A DNA stretch of 64,000 nt, taken from assembly GCA_000985875.1 (NCBI GenBank), contig CCRI01000018.1:1-64000 (forward strand), given 5' to 3'. Source of the DNA: Neorhizobium galegae bv. officinalis (GTDB lineage: Bacteria > Pseudomonadota > Alphaproteobacteria > Rhizobiales > Rhizobiaceae). The notes beneath the pieces are model-generated. The model ran no database searches. It saw only the letters and a list, made by a program, of their open reading frames with translations, and was not told where the DNA came from. Every line of letters begins with the position of its first letter. Within the stretch, counting starts at the first letter, position 1. Below, piece after piece: positions 1 to 8,547 of the stretch. Position numbers and translations under genes: made by a program.

Positions 1-388
1 CCGACCCTATCCTTCCGGAAGGGTTTTCACCGCCATGTTTAGTCCAGAGCACTGCATGGACCATGACGAAACATGCTGAGGCAATCACCCAAAGCAGCAG
101 CCCAGGCCAAAGATTCGCGCCATAGAAGTTGGCCACACCCTGCGGCAACCCGCGAGAGGCGGCCAGGAAATAGCCCGCCGCCACAAGTGACGCGATCGAT
201 CGCGACGACGTCTTTGACCAGAGCAAGGGAAAGAACATGGCGAGCGGGAGAAGGAGCACCTCCCCGCTCCAGCCGATCCACCCACAGGCAATGGACGCGA
301 TGATCAGGAGGAAGGTTTTCCAGCGATCTGTCGGATGATTCTCGCTGCGATCAAGGCTCGAAGGTGAGGACCGGCCGCGCCAGGCCAA
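1..388 (-). CDS. traB: Conjugal transfer protein TraB, N-terminal part (cut by window edge)
   Basis: About 129 residues are present; the gene runs off the left edge. The translation has alternating hydrophobic stretches and the segment GYFLAASRGLPQGVANFYG, which I recognise from TraB of Ti and Sym plasmids. TraB is a polytopic inner-membrane protein with a nitrilase/apolipoprotein N-acyltransferase-like domain that helps conjugal transfer; that domain would lie outside the window. It follows traF on the same strand and overlaps its end, in the usual traA-traF-traB order. No ATG is in frame near the start. A TTG at 388 is the first plausible start but the exact start is uncertain. Family identity is confident, function in transfer is established only for relatives. 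Confidence 0.82.
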   Translation of the reverse strand, partial: MAWRGRSSPSSLDRSENHPTDRWKTFLLIIASIACGWIGWSGEVLLLPLAMFFPLLWSKTSSRSIASLVAAGYFLAASRGLPQGVANFYGANLWPGLLLWVIASACFVMVHAVLWTKHGGENPSGRIGS

Positions 389-881
389 GAATACCGGAAT
401 CCGGAACCGGACCAAAATATCTGCTGTCATAAGAACTCGCAAAGGGTGAGTAAAGAAACAGATGGTGCGGCGGCACGACACCGCCGGCATCGGGGTTGAT
501 CGCCCTGCCCTCGCCGTCCGTGCGCCACACAGACGATGCGGGAACCAGGCGACCATCGACGAGCACGTGATCGGTGATGTCGACACGCTGTCCGGGAAGT
601 GCTGCGACTGTCTTAATCAGCGGGGCGAATCCGCTGGGACACAGACCTCGGCGCAGATATCCACGTCGCCATGCCTCTGCGAACATGGCTGTCGTTGGCG
701 GGCATAAAAAAACCAGATCGCCGATAAAGACCGGACGCTGGAACTCCTCGATGCGCCAAAGTCCGAGCGGCTCGCTGGGGGTCAGGTTGAGACGATAGCC
801 ACCCGCGAACGCCGTCGCCGCCAGTGCGGACACGACGACGGCGGCACCCGCGAGAAACTGAAGAATGCGCCTGTGCCTCAT
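351..881 (-). CDS. traF: TraF, signal peptidase-like conjugal transfer peptidase
   Basis: This 176-residue protein is an S26C (TraF-type) serine peptidase. In the RP4 and Ti systems such enzymes process or cyclise the conjugative pilin. One N-terminal membrane segment (about residues 8-28) precedes the catalytic serine in TPSEPLGLW (Ser36). The general-base lysine fits Lys90 in PLIKTVAALPGQ, and the conserved late motif DSRYFGPV is present. Length is normal for the family. Its ATG overlaps the traA stop codon by 4 bases (ATGA), which indicates translational coupling. It acts in the inner membrane with its active site facing the periplasm. The pilin substrate is not in this window. Confidence 0.93.
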   Translation of the reverse strand: MRHRRILQFLAGAAVVVSALAATAFAGGYRLNLTPSEPLGLWRIEEFQRPVFIGDLVFLCPPTTAMFAEAWRRGYLRRGLCPSGFAPLIKTVAALPGQRVDITDHVLVDGRLVPASSVWRTDGEGRAINPDAGGVVPPHHLFLYSPFASSYDSRYFGPVPDSGILGLARPVLTFEP

Positions 882-3800
882 TGCTTCAGCACCGGCGTCT
901 GGCGCTGGGTGAGACGCTGTTCCTCGGCTTGTCTTAGCGACTGGACGGTGCGATCGTGGGCGGCGAGCTGTTGCGCTGTCCGCATTACCGGCCAGGCTTG
1001 TTTCAGCTGCTCCTTCTGCTCCGGATTCATGCCCTCGGAGAGTTTTTCGTATAGCGCTCCGGAAGGCTCGCGCGCCGTGTTGCTCAGCAGCGTCCGTTCC
1101 CCGAACCGCTCGGTGACCGCTTTGTTGAATCCATCGATTTCAAGCTTGGTCTCGCGATTGCTGAGTGCATATGCCATCGCCGCCGGCAGATCATTGCGGT
1201 CGATGGCGTCACGCACCCGCTCCAGCACAACCCGCGCTGCCGGCGACAGCGCAGGAATGTCGATCGAGACCCGTTGGCGCAGCGCCTGCTCTTCCGCCTG
1301 GTGCCTCATAGTGGCGACATCGCGCATGTGCAGAAATTGCTCAAGATCGCGCTTTAGAGCAGGCACGTTCACCTCCGCGACGCGACGCGCCTCCCGCTCT
1401 GGCTTGCCCGGGAGAACGCCGGTATTGCCCTTCAATGGGCCGAAACTCTCCGGATCCGCCCCAAGATTTTGGAGGACCTGCCTCGCCACCTCCTTGTCTG
1501 CCAGGACAGCATCGAAGTTCATCGCGCGGAACGCGGTTTCGGGATCGGCGAAGACATAATGGAAGCGCGCCGAGACTTCTTCCCACTGCCGTTTCAGGGC
1601 GGGATCGACGCCAAGCTTGTCACCGACCGTATCGGCAACAGAACCAGAAAATGTCTTGATGCCTGCGACCATGGGAGCGGCCTCCTTCATCGTTTCGGTC
1701 TTCGAGCTTTGGGTGAAGCTAAGGCGCGCGGCGAAGGCGCTAAGGCGCTGGCCGAGATCGACAAGCTTCGCCCTCTGGCGCAGAGTCCAGTCAAGCCGGT
1801 CGCGGACCAGCGTGCGAGCGACCTGGACGATGTGCAGGCCGCGGTTTTCGGCAAAGCGCAACGCCTCGCGATAAAGCTGGCCGCGCTCGTAATCGAGCGT
1901 GGTCTCCTTGGCGTTCATTCGGGATAGAACCTTGGCCAGGCCCCCATTGAAGGAGAAGGATCTCGTCCCGTAGTAGAGCTGCAGATCCTCGCGATGGCGG
2001 GTCATCGCCACATAGGTCAGATGACGATCCAGAGACAGGGTGGCAAGCACCTTGACCCTGTCGACTGTCGCTCCTTGAGACTTGTGGATCGTCGTCGCGT
2101 AGCCATGATCGAGAGTGTTGTAGAACCGCTGTTCAACGATCACCTGGCGCCGATGATCCCCCTCGCCGACCACGGCCACGATGCGGTTCGGTTGGGCCTC
2201 AACGACGTGGCCGATCATGCCATTCTTGACGCCGAGCGATCCCTCATTCTTCAGGAAGACGATCTGGTCACCGGCATCGAAACAGCGCTCGCCATCGGCC
2301 GTCTTGAAGATCTTGCCCTCACCGACAACGCCGCGCTCGACGAGTTTCTCGCGAGCCATGACATTGAGGACGCGGACGTCGCGGCGCAGATGGGCGAGGA
2401 TCAGCGTCGTCTTTGACTGGTCGTAATCCTGGTTCCAGTCGGCGATCAGCCTCTCGACGGCTTCGGCCTTCAGGCGCGAGCCTAGCACCCTGCCCTCACC
2501 TTGATATGCGGCGAGGGCCTGTCTGACATTGCCGCGCGCAAGATCGAGCGAGGCCTTGCGCATCCAGTCGTCGCGCTGGCGATAGATGGTCTCGAGTTCG
2601 GCATAACCGACGCGGTCGACAATGGCGCGGAAGGCAGCGCCCGCCTCGATCGGCTGAAGCTGCTCGGGATCGCCGACCAGCACAATCTTCGCACCTACTC
2701 TCACCACGGCATCGACGAACCCGGCCATCTGTTTTGACGCGACCATGCCGGCCTCGTCCATGACGAAGATCGTCTTGTCGTCCAGGACGTCACGGCCGCG
2801 GTTCCAGCGCAGTTCCCATGACGCAAGCGTCCGGCTTTCGATGCCGGCTTCCTTCTCCAAACCCTCAGCCGCCTTGCCGGCAAGCGCACCGCCGACGACG
2901 CGATATCCGGCCAGCTCCCACGCCTCGCGCGCCGCTTTCATCATCGTCGTCTTGCCGGCGCCTGCACGTCCGACGACGGCGGCGATACGGGCAGACGCTG
3001 CAATGCGCTCGATTGCCGCTTTCTGCTCGTCGGACAACCGCTCATGCCGCAGGAACGTGGCATCGAGAGCGGAGGGCGAAACGCCCCTTCCCCCGCGGTT
3101 CGATAGCCATGTTGCCTGCCGTGCCATCGTCGCTTCCAGCCGGATCATCGCCCGCGTCGAATAACGCGCCGGCAGCTTCTCGCCCGTGGCAAAATCGATG
3201 GTGTCGCGCTGCAGCCGCAACACGTCCGGGCTCAGAAGGATTTTTAGCATCAACTGCTGGAAGAGCGCGGGATCGTCGACATAGCGATAGAGGACCTTGG
3301 CGATGTCTCGTTCGTCGAAGACGCTCTTTTCCCGCGTGATCAGGTCGAGCACGATGGCAGGATTGCGCATGATCCGCCGGGCATTTTCCGAACGACGTTG
3401 TTCGTTCAACTCGATCCGTTCCAGCTCCGGGCGAACACCCTGTTGTTCCGCCTTGCGCTCGATCGCCTTGGCGCCGACGCCAAGATGGATGGTGGGTTCG
3501 AGATCGATGCCCTGCTTTTCGTAAGACCGGCCATCGATGCGCAAATCGATACCGCCAAGCGCCAAGTGATGGTTGAGCCGCTCGAACCAGCCATCGCGCA
3601 GCGCATTGAAATCATCGGTCGAGCCGGCCCAGAGTTCGTAAAGGATTTTGCCGGATTTCGTGCGCACCGGCTGACCATCCTGGCCGATGACCGCAACCTT
3701 CTTTGACCCGAACCCGTCGTCAGAGAGCGGCCGCAATGTTGTCATCAGGTGAATGTGTGGATTGCCGGGATTGTCGTGATAAACCCAGTCGGCGACCATG

Positions 3801-4180
3801 CCATTCGCGAGGATGTGTTTTTCGACGAAATCCCGCACCAGGGCGATATTTTGTTCCGCAGACAGCTCCAGCGGCAGTGCGATGGTCAGGTCGCGGGCAA
3901 GCTGCGCATCGGCGCGCTTCTCGAAAGCCTCGACCCTGTTCCAGAAGGCCTCGACAGCGCCTGAAACGGAGCGATCGGCAACGAGGCTGCGTACCCATCT
4001 CGGGGCATCGACGGGGAGTGAAAACTCCTCGTGGAGCAGGCCTTGTTTGCGGGTGTAATCAATGGTGCGCGCCTCGCGCTCGTATTCCATCTTCGCGCAG
4101 TGCCGGTAGGCCGTAGACAGCACGACGCTGCGGCCGGAACCCCGGCTGACGATGCTGGCTGAGAAATGGGCGATAGCCAC
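878..4180 (-). CDS. traA: TraA conjugative relaxase-helicase
   Basis: TraA (1100 residues from the chosen start) is the relaxase of rhizobial plasmids. It nicks oriT, stays bound to the 5' end, and unwinds the strand for export. The N-terminal MobA/MobL domain has the tyrosine region STAYRH and the metal-binding histidines in NPHIHLMTTLRPL. The second half is a RecD-like helicase with Walker A GRAGAGKTTM and Walker B FVMDEAGM. I chose GTG at 4180 (protein begins VAIAHFSASIVSRGSGR), because homologues start there and GGGAG lies 11 bases upstream. The frame could extend to an ATG at 4258, but those 26 residues are unlike the family. It is divergent from traCDG across oriT, and first gene of traA-traF-traB. 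Confidence 0.95.
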   Translation of the reverse strand: MAIAHFSASIVSRGSGRSVVLSTAYRHCAKMEYEREARTIDYTRKQGLLHEEFSLPVDAPRWVRSLVADRSVSGAVEAFWNRVEAFEKRADAQLARDLTIALPLELSAEQNIALVRDFVEKHILANGMVADWVYHDNPGNPHIHLMTTLRPLSDDGFGSKKVAVIGQDGQPVRTKSGKILYELWAGSTDDFNALRDGWFERLNHHLALGGIDLRIDGRSYEKQGIDLEPTIHLGVGAKAIERKAEQQGVRPELERIELNEQRRSENARRIMRNPAIVLDLITREKSVFDERDIAKVLYRYVDDPALFQQLMLKILLSPDVLRLQRDTIDFATGEKLPARYSTRAMIRLEATMARQATWLSNRGGRGVSPSALDATFLRHERLSDEQKAAIERIAASARIAAVVGRAGAGKTTMMKAAREAWELAGYRVVGGALAGKAAEGLEKEAGIESRTLASWELRWNRGRDVLDDKTIFVMDEAGMVASKQMAGFVDAVVRVGAKIVLVGDPEQLQPIEAGAAFRAIVDRVGYAELETIYRQRDDWMRKASLDLARGNVRQALAAYQGEGRVLGSRLKAEAVERLIADWNQDYDQSKTTLILAHLRRDVRVLNVMAREKLVERGVVGEGKIFKTADGERCFDAGDQIVFLKNEGSLGVKNGMIGHVVEAQPNRIVAVVGEGDHRRQVIVEQRFYNTLDHGYATTIHKSQGATVDRVKVLATLSLDRHLTYVAMTRHREDLQLYYGTRSFSFNGGLAKVLSRMNAKETTLDYERGQLYREALRFAENRGLHIVQVARTLVRDRLDWTLRQRAKLVDLGQRLSAFAARLSFTQSSKTETMKEAAPMVAGIKTFSGSVADTVGDKLGVDPALKRQWEEVSARFHYVFADPETAFRAMNFDAVLADKEVARQVLQNLGADPESFGPLKGNTGVLPGKPEREARRVAEVNVPALKRDLEQFLHMRDVATMRHQAEEQALRQRVSIDIPALSPAARVVLERVRDAIDRNDLPAAMAYALSNRETKLEIDGFNKAVTERFGERTLLSNTAREPSGALYEKLSEGMNPEQKEQLKQAWPVMRTAQQLAAHDRTVQSLRQAEEQRLTQRQTPVLKQ

Positions 4181-4254
4181 GGCGCGAAGAACTCCCGGTT
4201 CGAACTGCGTTCGTCGGGAGCGGCTCGGGCCACACCGCCCTATCAGGGTGGTGA

Positions 4255-4300
4255 GCAAGCACGTCGCATCGCGACGTATAATTGCGCCCTTGGAGCCATT
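4255..4300. other. oriT: Origin of transfer (oriT) with nick region
   Basis: An inverted repeat ACGTCGC-ATC-GCGACGT (4261-4277) is followed directly by ATAATTGCGCCCTTGG (4278-4293). The core TGCGCCCTT matches the nick region of RSF1010 and Ti-plasmid origins, where a hairpin sits next to the nick site. By analogy the nick would fall between G and C in TTGCG/CCCT, near 4286/4287. It lies between divergent traA and traC, exactly where oriT is in Ti-type plasmids. The sequence is seen directly; the nick position is inferred. Confidence 0.85.
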
Positions 4301-4345
4301 CCTTCGGAACGGCCGGGATCATTCACCAAAGCATCGCCGGTGGCG

Positions 4346-4363
4346 ATCTGCAGATCTGCAGAT
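4346..4363. promoter_or_regulatory. tra box (TraR-type quorum-sensing operator)
   Basis: ATCTGCAGATCTGCAGAT is a perfect 18-bp palindrome. It matches the Ti-plasmid tra box ATGTGCAGATCTGCACAT at 16 of 18 positions; the two differences are symmetric. It sits between oriT and traC, where TraR with acyl-homoserine lactone activates the divergent tra operons. This predicts that transfer is quorum-controlled, although no traR or traI is inside the window. Confidence 0.8.
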
Positions 4364-4434
4364 GTCATTTCGAGCGCACCCGGGAGAATCTGGGCTCGCA
4401 AGAGCAACGCCCAGACTTCAAAGGAGCAACCGGA

Positions 4435-4731
4435 ATGAAGAAGCCGTCATCGCGGATCAGGGAAGAAATCGCCAGATTGCAGGATCAACTCAAGCAGGCT
4501 GAGACCCGCGAAGCCGAACGCATTGGACGCATCGCGCTAAAGGCCGGCCTTGGGGAGATCGAGATCGATGAAGCCGAGCTTCAGGCGGCCTTCGAGGAGA
4601 CCGCCAAACGGTTTCGCGGAGGCAAAGGTAGCGCGTCCGGGAAGAAGGACACCGGGGACGGCCGGGCCGCAAGTGGGACGTCCACGCCGCAGTCGCCTGG
4701 CGCGGATGCGGGCGGGTCTGGTGAGGCTTGA
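4435..4731 (+). CDS. traC: TraC, relaxosome accessory protein
   Basis: This 98-residue protein begins MKKPSSRIREEIARLQ and contains the stretch RIALKAGLGEIEIDEAEL, which I recognise as TraC of rhizobial plasmids. TraC is thought to help TraA at oriT in the relaxosome. The N-terminal 30 residues are charged and likely a coiled coil; the C-terminus is a Gly/Ser/Ala-rich tail. The ATG at 4435 has AAGGAG about 8 bases upstream, while the open frame extends further with no family similarity. It is the first gene of traC-traD-traG and lies downstream of the tra box. traD follows after 4 bases. Confidence 0.9.
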   Translation: MKKPSSRIREEIARLQDQLKQAETREAERIGRIALKAGLGEIEIDEAELQAAFEETAKRFRGGKGSASGKKDTGDGRAASGTSTPQSPGADAGGSGEA

Positions 4732-4735
4732 GCGG

Positions 4736-4951
4736 ATGGCAAAAACAACGACGACAGAGGCGCGCAAAAAGGACACGCGCGAAAAGATCGAACTCGGCGG
4801 CCTGATCGTCAAGGCGGGACTGCGGTACGAGAAGCGTTCTCTGTTGCTCGGCCTTCTGATCGACGCGAGCAAGCGGATCAGGGGCGACGAGACGGAGAAG
4901 GCTCGACTGGCGGCAATTGGTGCGGAGGCCTTTGGCAATGACGCCGAATAG
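4736..4951 (+). CDS. traD: TraD, conjugal transfer protein
   Basis: This small basic protein of 71 residues begins MAKTTTTEARKKDTREKIEL and contains GGLIVKAGLRYEKRSLLLG, a recognisable TraD sequence of Ti/Sym plasmids. It is unrelated to the F-plasmid TraD coupling protein. Its precise role is unclear; it is a presumed accessory factor of the relaxosome or coupling step. It starts 4 bases after traC and its last 14 bases overlap the start of traG, so the three genes are probably translationally coupled. Confidence 0.88.
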   Translation: MAKTTTTEARKKDTREKIELGGLIVKAGLRYEKRSLLLGLLIDASKRIRGDETEKARLAAIGAEAFGNDAE

Positions 4952-6911
4952 GCTGTTTCTAGCAATTCTGCCTGCGGCAATCGTGCTCGTGGCGATGGTC
5001 CTCGTGTCAGGATTTGAACATCGGCTGTCGGCACTCGGCGCATCGGCGCAGGCGAAGCTAATGCTGGGCCGCCTCGGGCTCGCCCTGCCCTATATAGCCG
5101 CGGCCGCCATCGGCGTGGTCACGCTCTTTGCCGCCAATGGTTCGGCCAATATCAAGGTTGCCGGTCTGAGCGTGCTGGCTGGAAACGCGGCGGTGATCAT
5201 TATCGCCATTGCACGCGAGACGATCCGCCTCGCCGGTATCGCCAGCGAGGTGCCAGCGCGACAGTCGGTTCTCGCCTATGCCGATCCGGCAACAATGATT
5301 GGGGCTGGTGTCGCCTTCATCGGAAGCGTCTTCGCCTTGCGAGTTGCGATCAAGGGGAATGCCGCCTTCGCAATGGCGGGACCAAAGCGGATCGGCGGCA
5401 GGCGCGCGATCCATGGCGAGGCCGACTGGATGAAGATGCAGGAGGCTGCAAAGCTCTTTCCCGAGCACGGCGGCATCGTCATCGGCGAGCGATATCGCGT
5501 CGATCGCGATAGTGTTGCCGCTCTGCCGTTTCGGGCTGATGACATGCAAAGCTGGGGCGCCGGCGGCAGGGCGCCACTCCTGTGCTTCGATGGTTCCTTT
5601 GGCTCGTCGCATGGCATCGTCTTCGCCGGCTCCGGTGGTTTCAAGACGACCTCGGTGACGATCCCGACCGCGCTCAAGTGGGGCGGCGGCCTCGTCGCGC
5701 TGGATCCGTCAAGCGAGGTTGCGCCGATGGTAAATGAACACAGGCGCCAGGCGGGCCGGAAGGTGATCGTGCTCGATCCGACCGCGTCGGGTGTCGGCTT
5801 CAACGCGCTGGACTGGATCGGCCGTCATGGCAACACCAAGGAAGAGGATATCGTCGCCGTCGCGACGTGGATCATGACCGACAATGCGCGCACGGCGTCC
5901 GCTCGAGACGACTTCTTCAGAGCCTCGGCCATGCAACTCCTGACAGCGCTGATCGCGGACGTTTGCCTGTCGGGGCACACTGCTGAAAAAGACCAGACGT
6001 TGCGCCAGGTCCGCGCCAATCTGTCCGAGCCCGAACCGCAGCTTCGAGCGCGCCTGACGAAAATCTACGAGGGGTCGGAGTCCGACTTTGTGAAGGAAAA
6101 TGTCGCCGTCTTCGTCAACATGACGCCGGAGACATTTTCCGGTGTCTACGCCAATGCGGTGAAGGAAACCCACTGGCTGTCCTACCCCAACTATGCCGCT
6201 CTAGTCTCCGGGGACAGTTTCTCGACGGACGATCTGGCCAACGGCGAGACCGACATTTTCATCGCGCTCGATCTGAAAGTGCTGGAAGCCCATCCAGGCC
6301 TCGCGCGCGTCGTCATTGGTTCGCTGCTGAACGCGATCTATAACCGCAACGGCGACGTGAAGGGTCGGACCCTTTTCCTGCTCGACGAGGTGGCACGCCT
6401 CGGCTATCTGCGCATCCTCGAAACGGCCCGCGACGCAGGCCGCAAATACGGTATCACACTGTCGATGATCTTCCAGTCGCTTGGCCAGATGCGCGAGGCT
6501 TATGGCGGCCGTGATGCGACCAGCAAATGGTTCGAATCCGCGTCATGGATTTCGTTCTCGGCGATCAACGATCCCGACACTGCCGACTACATCTCGAAGC
6601 GATGCGGCGACACCACGGTGGAGGTCGACCAAACCAATCGTTCGTCCGGAATGAAGGGATCGTCGCGGTCTCGGTCGAAGCAACTCAACCGTCGGCCGTT
6701 GATCCTTCCGCATGAGGTTCTGCGACTGCGCGCCGACGAACAGATCGTCTTCACCGCAGGAAATGCCCCGCTTCGATGCGGACGCGCGATCTGGTTCCGC
6801 CGCGAGGACATGAAGACCTGCGTTGGAGAGAACCGCTTCCACAGGCTGGCCATCAAACAGCCCCAAGCCGGTGAGACGGACACGATAGGTATTGAGGAGA
6901 TCAAAGATTGA
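4938..6911 (+). CDS. traG: TraG, type IV coupling protein (VirD4 family)
   Basis: TraG (657 residues) is the inner-membrane ATPase that delivers the TraA-DNA complex to the mating channel. The N-terminus has several transmembrane segments within about residues 1-145. Walker A is GSGGFKTTS and Walker B is TLFLLDEVARLG, both typical of TraG/VirD4 proteins. The start at 4938 (MTPNRLFLAILP) matches family N-termini and has GGAGG upstream; it overlaps the end of traD. A secreted nuclease gene overlaps its stop codon by 4 bases. No type IV secretion genes (trb or virB) are in the window, so these should lie elsewhere on the replicon. Confidence 0.95.
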   Translation: MTPNRLFLAILPAAIVLVAMVLVSGFEHRLSALGASAQAKLMLGRLGLALPYIAAAAIGVVTLFAANGSANIKVAGLSVLAGNAAVIIIAIARETIRLAGIASEVPARQSVLAYADPATMIGAGVAFIGSVFALRVAIKGNAAFAMAGPKRIGGRRAIHGEADWMKMQEAAKLFPEHGGIVIGERYRVDRDSVAALPFRADDMQSWGAGGRAPLLCFDGSFGSSHGIVFAGSGGFKTTSVTIPTALKWGGGLVALDPSSEVAPMVNEHRRQAGRKVIVLDPTASGVGFNALDWIGRHGNTKEEDIVAVATWIMTDNARTASARDDFFRASAMQLLTALIADVCLSGHTAEKDQTLRQVRANLSEPEPQLRARLTKIYEGSESDFVKENVAVFVNMTPETFSGVYANAVKETHWLSYPNYAALVSGDSFSTDDLANGETDIFIALDLKVLEAHPGLARVVIGSLLNAIYNRNGDVKGRTLFLLDEVARLGYLRILETARDAGRKYGITLSMIFQSLGQMREAYGGRDATSKWFESASWISFSAINDPDTADYISKRCGDTTVEVDQTNRSSGMKGSSRSRSKQLNRRPLILPHEVLRLRADEQIVFTAGNAPLRCGRAIWFRREDMKTCVGENRFHRLAIKQPQAGETDTIGIEEIKD

Positions 6912-7336
6912 GAACACGGCCGGCCTTTGCCACCATCGTCATCCTGTCAGTCTGTGGTTTCACATCGGCGGGATGGGCCCAGCGATCGACAGAGAAATTC
7001 TCGATTTGCGGAGACGGGCGAAGGGTAACCTGCGTGGTAGATGGCGACACATTCTGGTTTCGAGGCGCAAAGATCCGGATTGCCGACATCGACACGCCAG
7101 AGCTGAGCCCTCCGAGATGCGAACGTGAACGTCAGCGCGGGATGGCCGCAAAGCAGCGCCTGCTCGAAATCCTCAACTCGGGACCGCTCGTGTTCAGGAG
7201 CACAGCGCAAGATGAGGACCGCTTCGGCCGCAAGCTGAGGGTGGTCTATCGGGGGGATCGATCTGTCGGCGACATCCTCGTCGCCGAAGGCCTGGCCCGG
7301 AAGTGGGAGGGGTCACGTCGCGGCTGGTGTGATTGA
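6908..7336 (+). CDS. Secreted staphylococcal-nuclease-like (thermonuclease family) protein
   Basis: This 142-residue protein has a signal peptide (hydrophobic core ATIVILSVCGF, likely cleavage after GWAQ) and an SNase fold. It shows the calcium/catalytic signature CVVDGDTFWF with IADIDTPEL, and the arginine-bearing DRFGRKLRVV. Members cut DNA or RNA in the periplasm or outside the cell. The start is TTG at 6908, overlapping the traG stop by 4 bases, with GAGGAG 9 bases upstream. It is therefore probably translated with traG, perhaps acting on nucleic acid or the envelope during mating; that role is inference. Confidence 0.85.
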   Translation: MRTRPAFATIVILSVCGFTSAGWAQRSTEKFSICGDGRRVTCVVDGDTFWFRGAKIRIADIDTPELSPPRCERERQRGMAAKQRLLEILNSGPLVFRSTAQDEDRFGRKLRVVYRGDRSVGDILVAEGLARKWEGSRRGWCD

Positions 7337-7430
7337 AGTGGCCCGACGGATCAACGTTATGAATCGGTGAGCCCCGGGCGATTCAAAACTCTCATTGGAC
7401 GTCGGATTCCGATAGCGCGATTCTGTCTTC

Positions 7431-7697
7431 ATGATCGCGCAGCCCTACCACCTCTATGTCGAGCGTGTCGCCCCTGACAAGAACATGGCGCGCTTCTACG
7501 CGCTGGCCGTCCAGCCGACACTGTTTGGCGAAGTGTCGCTTGTGCGGGCGTGGGGACGGATCGGAACGCGTGGCCAGCAGATGGTCCATCTCTTTGACAG
7601 CGAGAGCGAGGCTGTGAGCCTATTCCTCGATCTCCTGCGAGAAAAACGCAGGCGGGGCTACAAGCCAAAACGAGTTGTGGACATCCACCGGATCTAA
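7431..7697 (+). CDS. WGR domain protein
   Basis: This 88-residue protein is essentially a stand-alone WGR domain: the defining RAWGRIGTRGQ motif sits mid-protein, and it ends in a basic tail. WGR domains occur in PARP enzymes and bacterial regulators and are thought to bind nucleic acid. Small WGR proteins are common on rhizobial plasmids near tra genes. It is monocistronic here, 94 bases after the nuclease gene and before the HU gene. The function on this replicon is unknown. Confidence 0.85.
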   Translation: MIAQPYHLYVERVAPDKNMARFYALAVQPTLFGEVSLVRAWGRIGTRGQQMVHLFDSESEAVSLFLDLLREKRRRGYKPKRVVDIHRI

Positions 7698-7779
7698 GCA
7701 ATGCCGTTATGGTCACCGATGACAACGAAGCCGCAAGATGGCACGGATTTCGCATTGTTTCACGTTCGAGGAAATTTTC

Positions 7780-8058
7780 ATGACCACCACTAATGAAATC
7801 GCTGACAAGATCGCCGCTGATAACGGCCTTACCAAGGTTCAGAGCAAGGCGATCGTCGAGGCCGTTTTCCAGGCTATTGCCGACGCAGCAAGCTCCGGCG
7901 CGGAAACGTCGATCCCTGGCTTCGGAAAGTTTAAAGTGAAGGCATCGCCTGAGCGCGAAGGGCGCAATCCAGCAACTGGCGAAGTCATGAAAATTGCGGC
8001 TTCCAACAAGCTAACCTTTGCGCCTGCCAAGGCGCTCAAGGATGCGCTGAATAAGTGA
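7780..8058 (+). CDS. HU/IHF-family DNA-binding protein
   Basis: This 92-residue protein is a complete HU-type histone-like protein. It shows helical dimerisation residues at the N-terminus, the IPGFGKFKV segment, and the DNA-binding arm region with ERSGRNP-like REGRNPATGE. Such proteins bend DNA and could assist replication, relaxosome or transposition events. The ATG at 7780 has GAGGAAA upstream and gives a standard HU N-terminus (MTTTNEIADKIAA); a longer frame adds 14 atypical residues. A strong hairpin terminator follows at 8074. It differs from a chromosomal HupB and is presumably plasmid-specific. Confidence 0.9.
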   Translation: MTTTNEIADKIAADNGLTKVQSKAIVEAVFQAIADAASSGAETSIPGFGKFKVKASPEREGRNPATGEVMKIAASNKLTFAPAKALKDALNK

Positions 8059-8073
8059 TCCCTGACATGGAGA

Positions 8074-8095
8074 GCCCCGCCCTGGCGGGCGGGGC
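8074..8095 (+). terminator. Hairpin terminator after the HU gene
   Basis: GCCCCGCC (8074-8081) pairs perfectly with GGCGGGGC (8088-8095) across a 6-base loop, 15 bases after the HU stop codon. The following T-run is weak (ATTCCCTCT). It separates HU from the convergent DUF736 gene and could act on either strand. Confidence 0.7.
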
Positions 8096-8103
8096 ATTCC
8101 CTC

Positions 8104-8412
8104 TCAGTCCCGGTTGGACCGGGACCAGATGAGAGAGAGGCCTTCCTCGCCTTCGACCTCGATCAGCGTTGCGTAGATCGGGGCCGGGAAGCTCGGGTCA
8201 TCGAGCTTGACCGAGAGATAGTCGCGGCCTTCGTTCGAAGTTTTCTTCCAGGCCGCGCCGAATTCCGTGGCCCCTGCGAGGATGCGGTAGTCGGGCCCCT
8301 TATCGGAGGTGCGCTCGACGGTGCGGATGGTTGCCTTGACGTTGAGGTTGAGGGTTTTGATGGTGCCGGTGAAGCCGTTGCCAGAAGCGGTGAAAGAGCC
8401 GATGGTTGCCAT
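8104..8412 (-). CDS. DUF736 family protein (first copy)
   Basis: This 102-residue protein starts MATIGSFTASGNGFTG and carries the family hallmarks GAAWKKTSNEGRDYLSVKLDDPSF and a late SLIWSR, typical of DUF736. The family is very common on rhizobial plasmids and has no established function. The ATG at 8412 has AAGGA upstream. The stop codon directly follows a 7-bp hairpin (GTCCCGG/CCGGGAC). A close paralogue lies just upstream on the same strand (8548-8871); the two are about half identical by eye, suggesting an old tandem duplication. Confidence 0.9.
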   Translation of the reverse strand: MATIGSFTASGNGFTGTIKTLNLNVKATIRTVERTSDKGPDYRILAGATEFGAAWKKTSNEGRDYLSVKLDDPSFPAPIYATLIEVEGEEGLSLIWSRSNRD

Positions 8413-8510
8413 TGTCGTATTCCTTTTCGGTTGTTCGGGCCGCGTCCATCGCGGCCTCATATGAGGAGCCACTCGTCAAGCTGCTGTTTCGAGTGGGTTC
8501 TATGGGGGAG

Positions 8511-8536
8511 GTGACGCCCCAGGTGTAGGGCGTCAC
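8511..8536. repeat. Perfect 9-bp hairpin between the two DUF736 genes
   Basis: GTGACGCCC (8511-8519) and GGGCGTCAC (8528-8536) form a perfect stem with an 8-base loop, just downstream of the second DUF736 gene. There is no U-run, so it may stabilise or attenuate the transcript rather than act as a classical terminator. Confidence 0.6.
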
Positions 8537-8547
8537 TTCGAGAGCTG

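Noticed and set aside
4181..4258. ATG start for traA 26 codons upstream
   Set aside because: The extra residues do not match TraA proteins; the GTG at 4180 has a ribosome-binding site and the family N-terminus.
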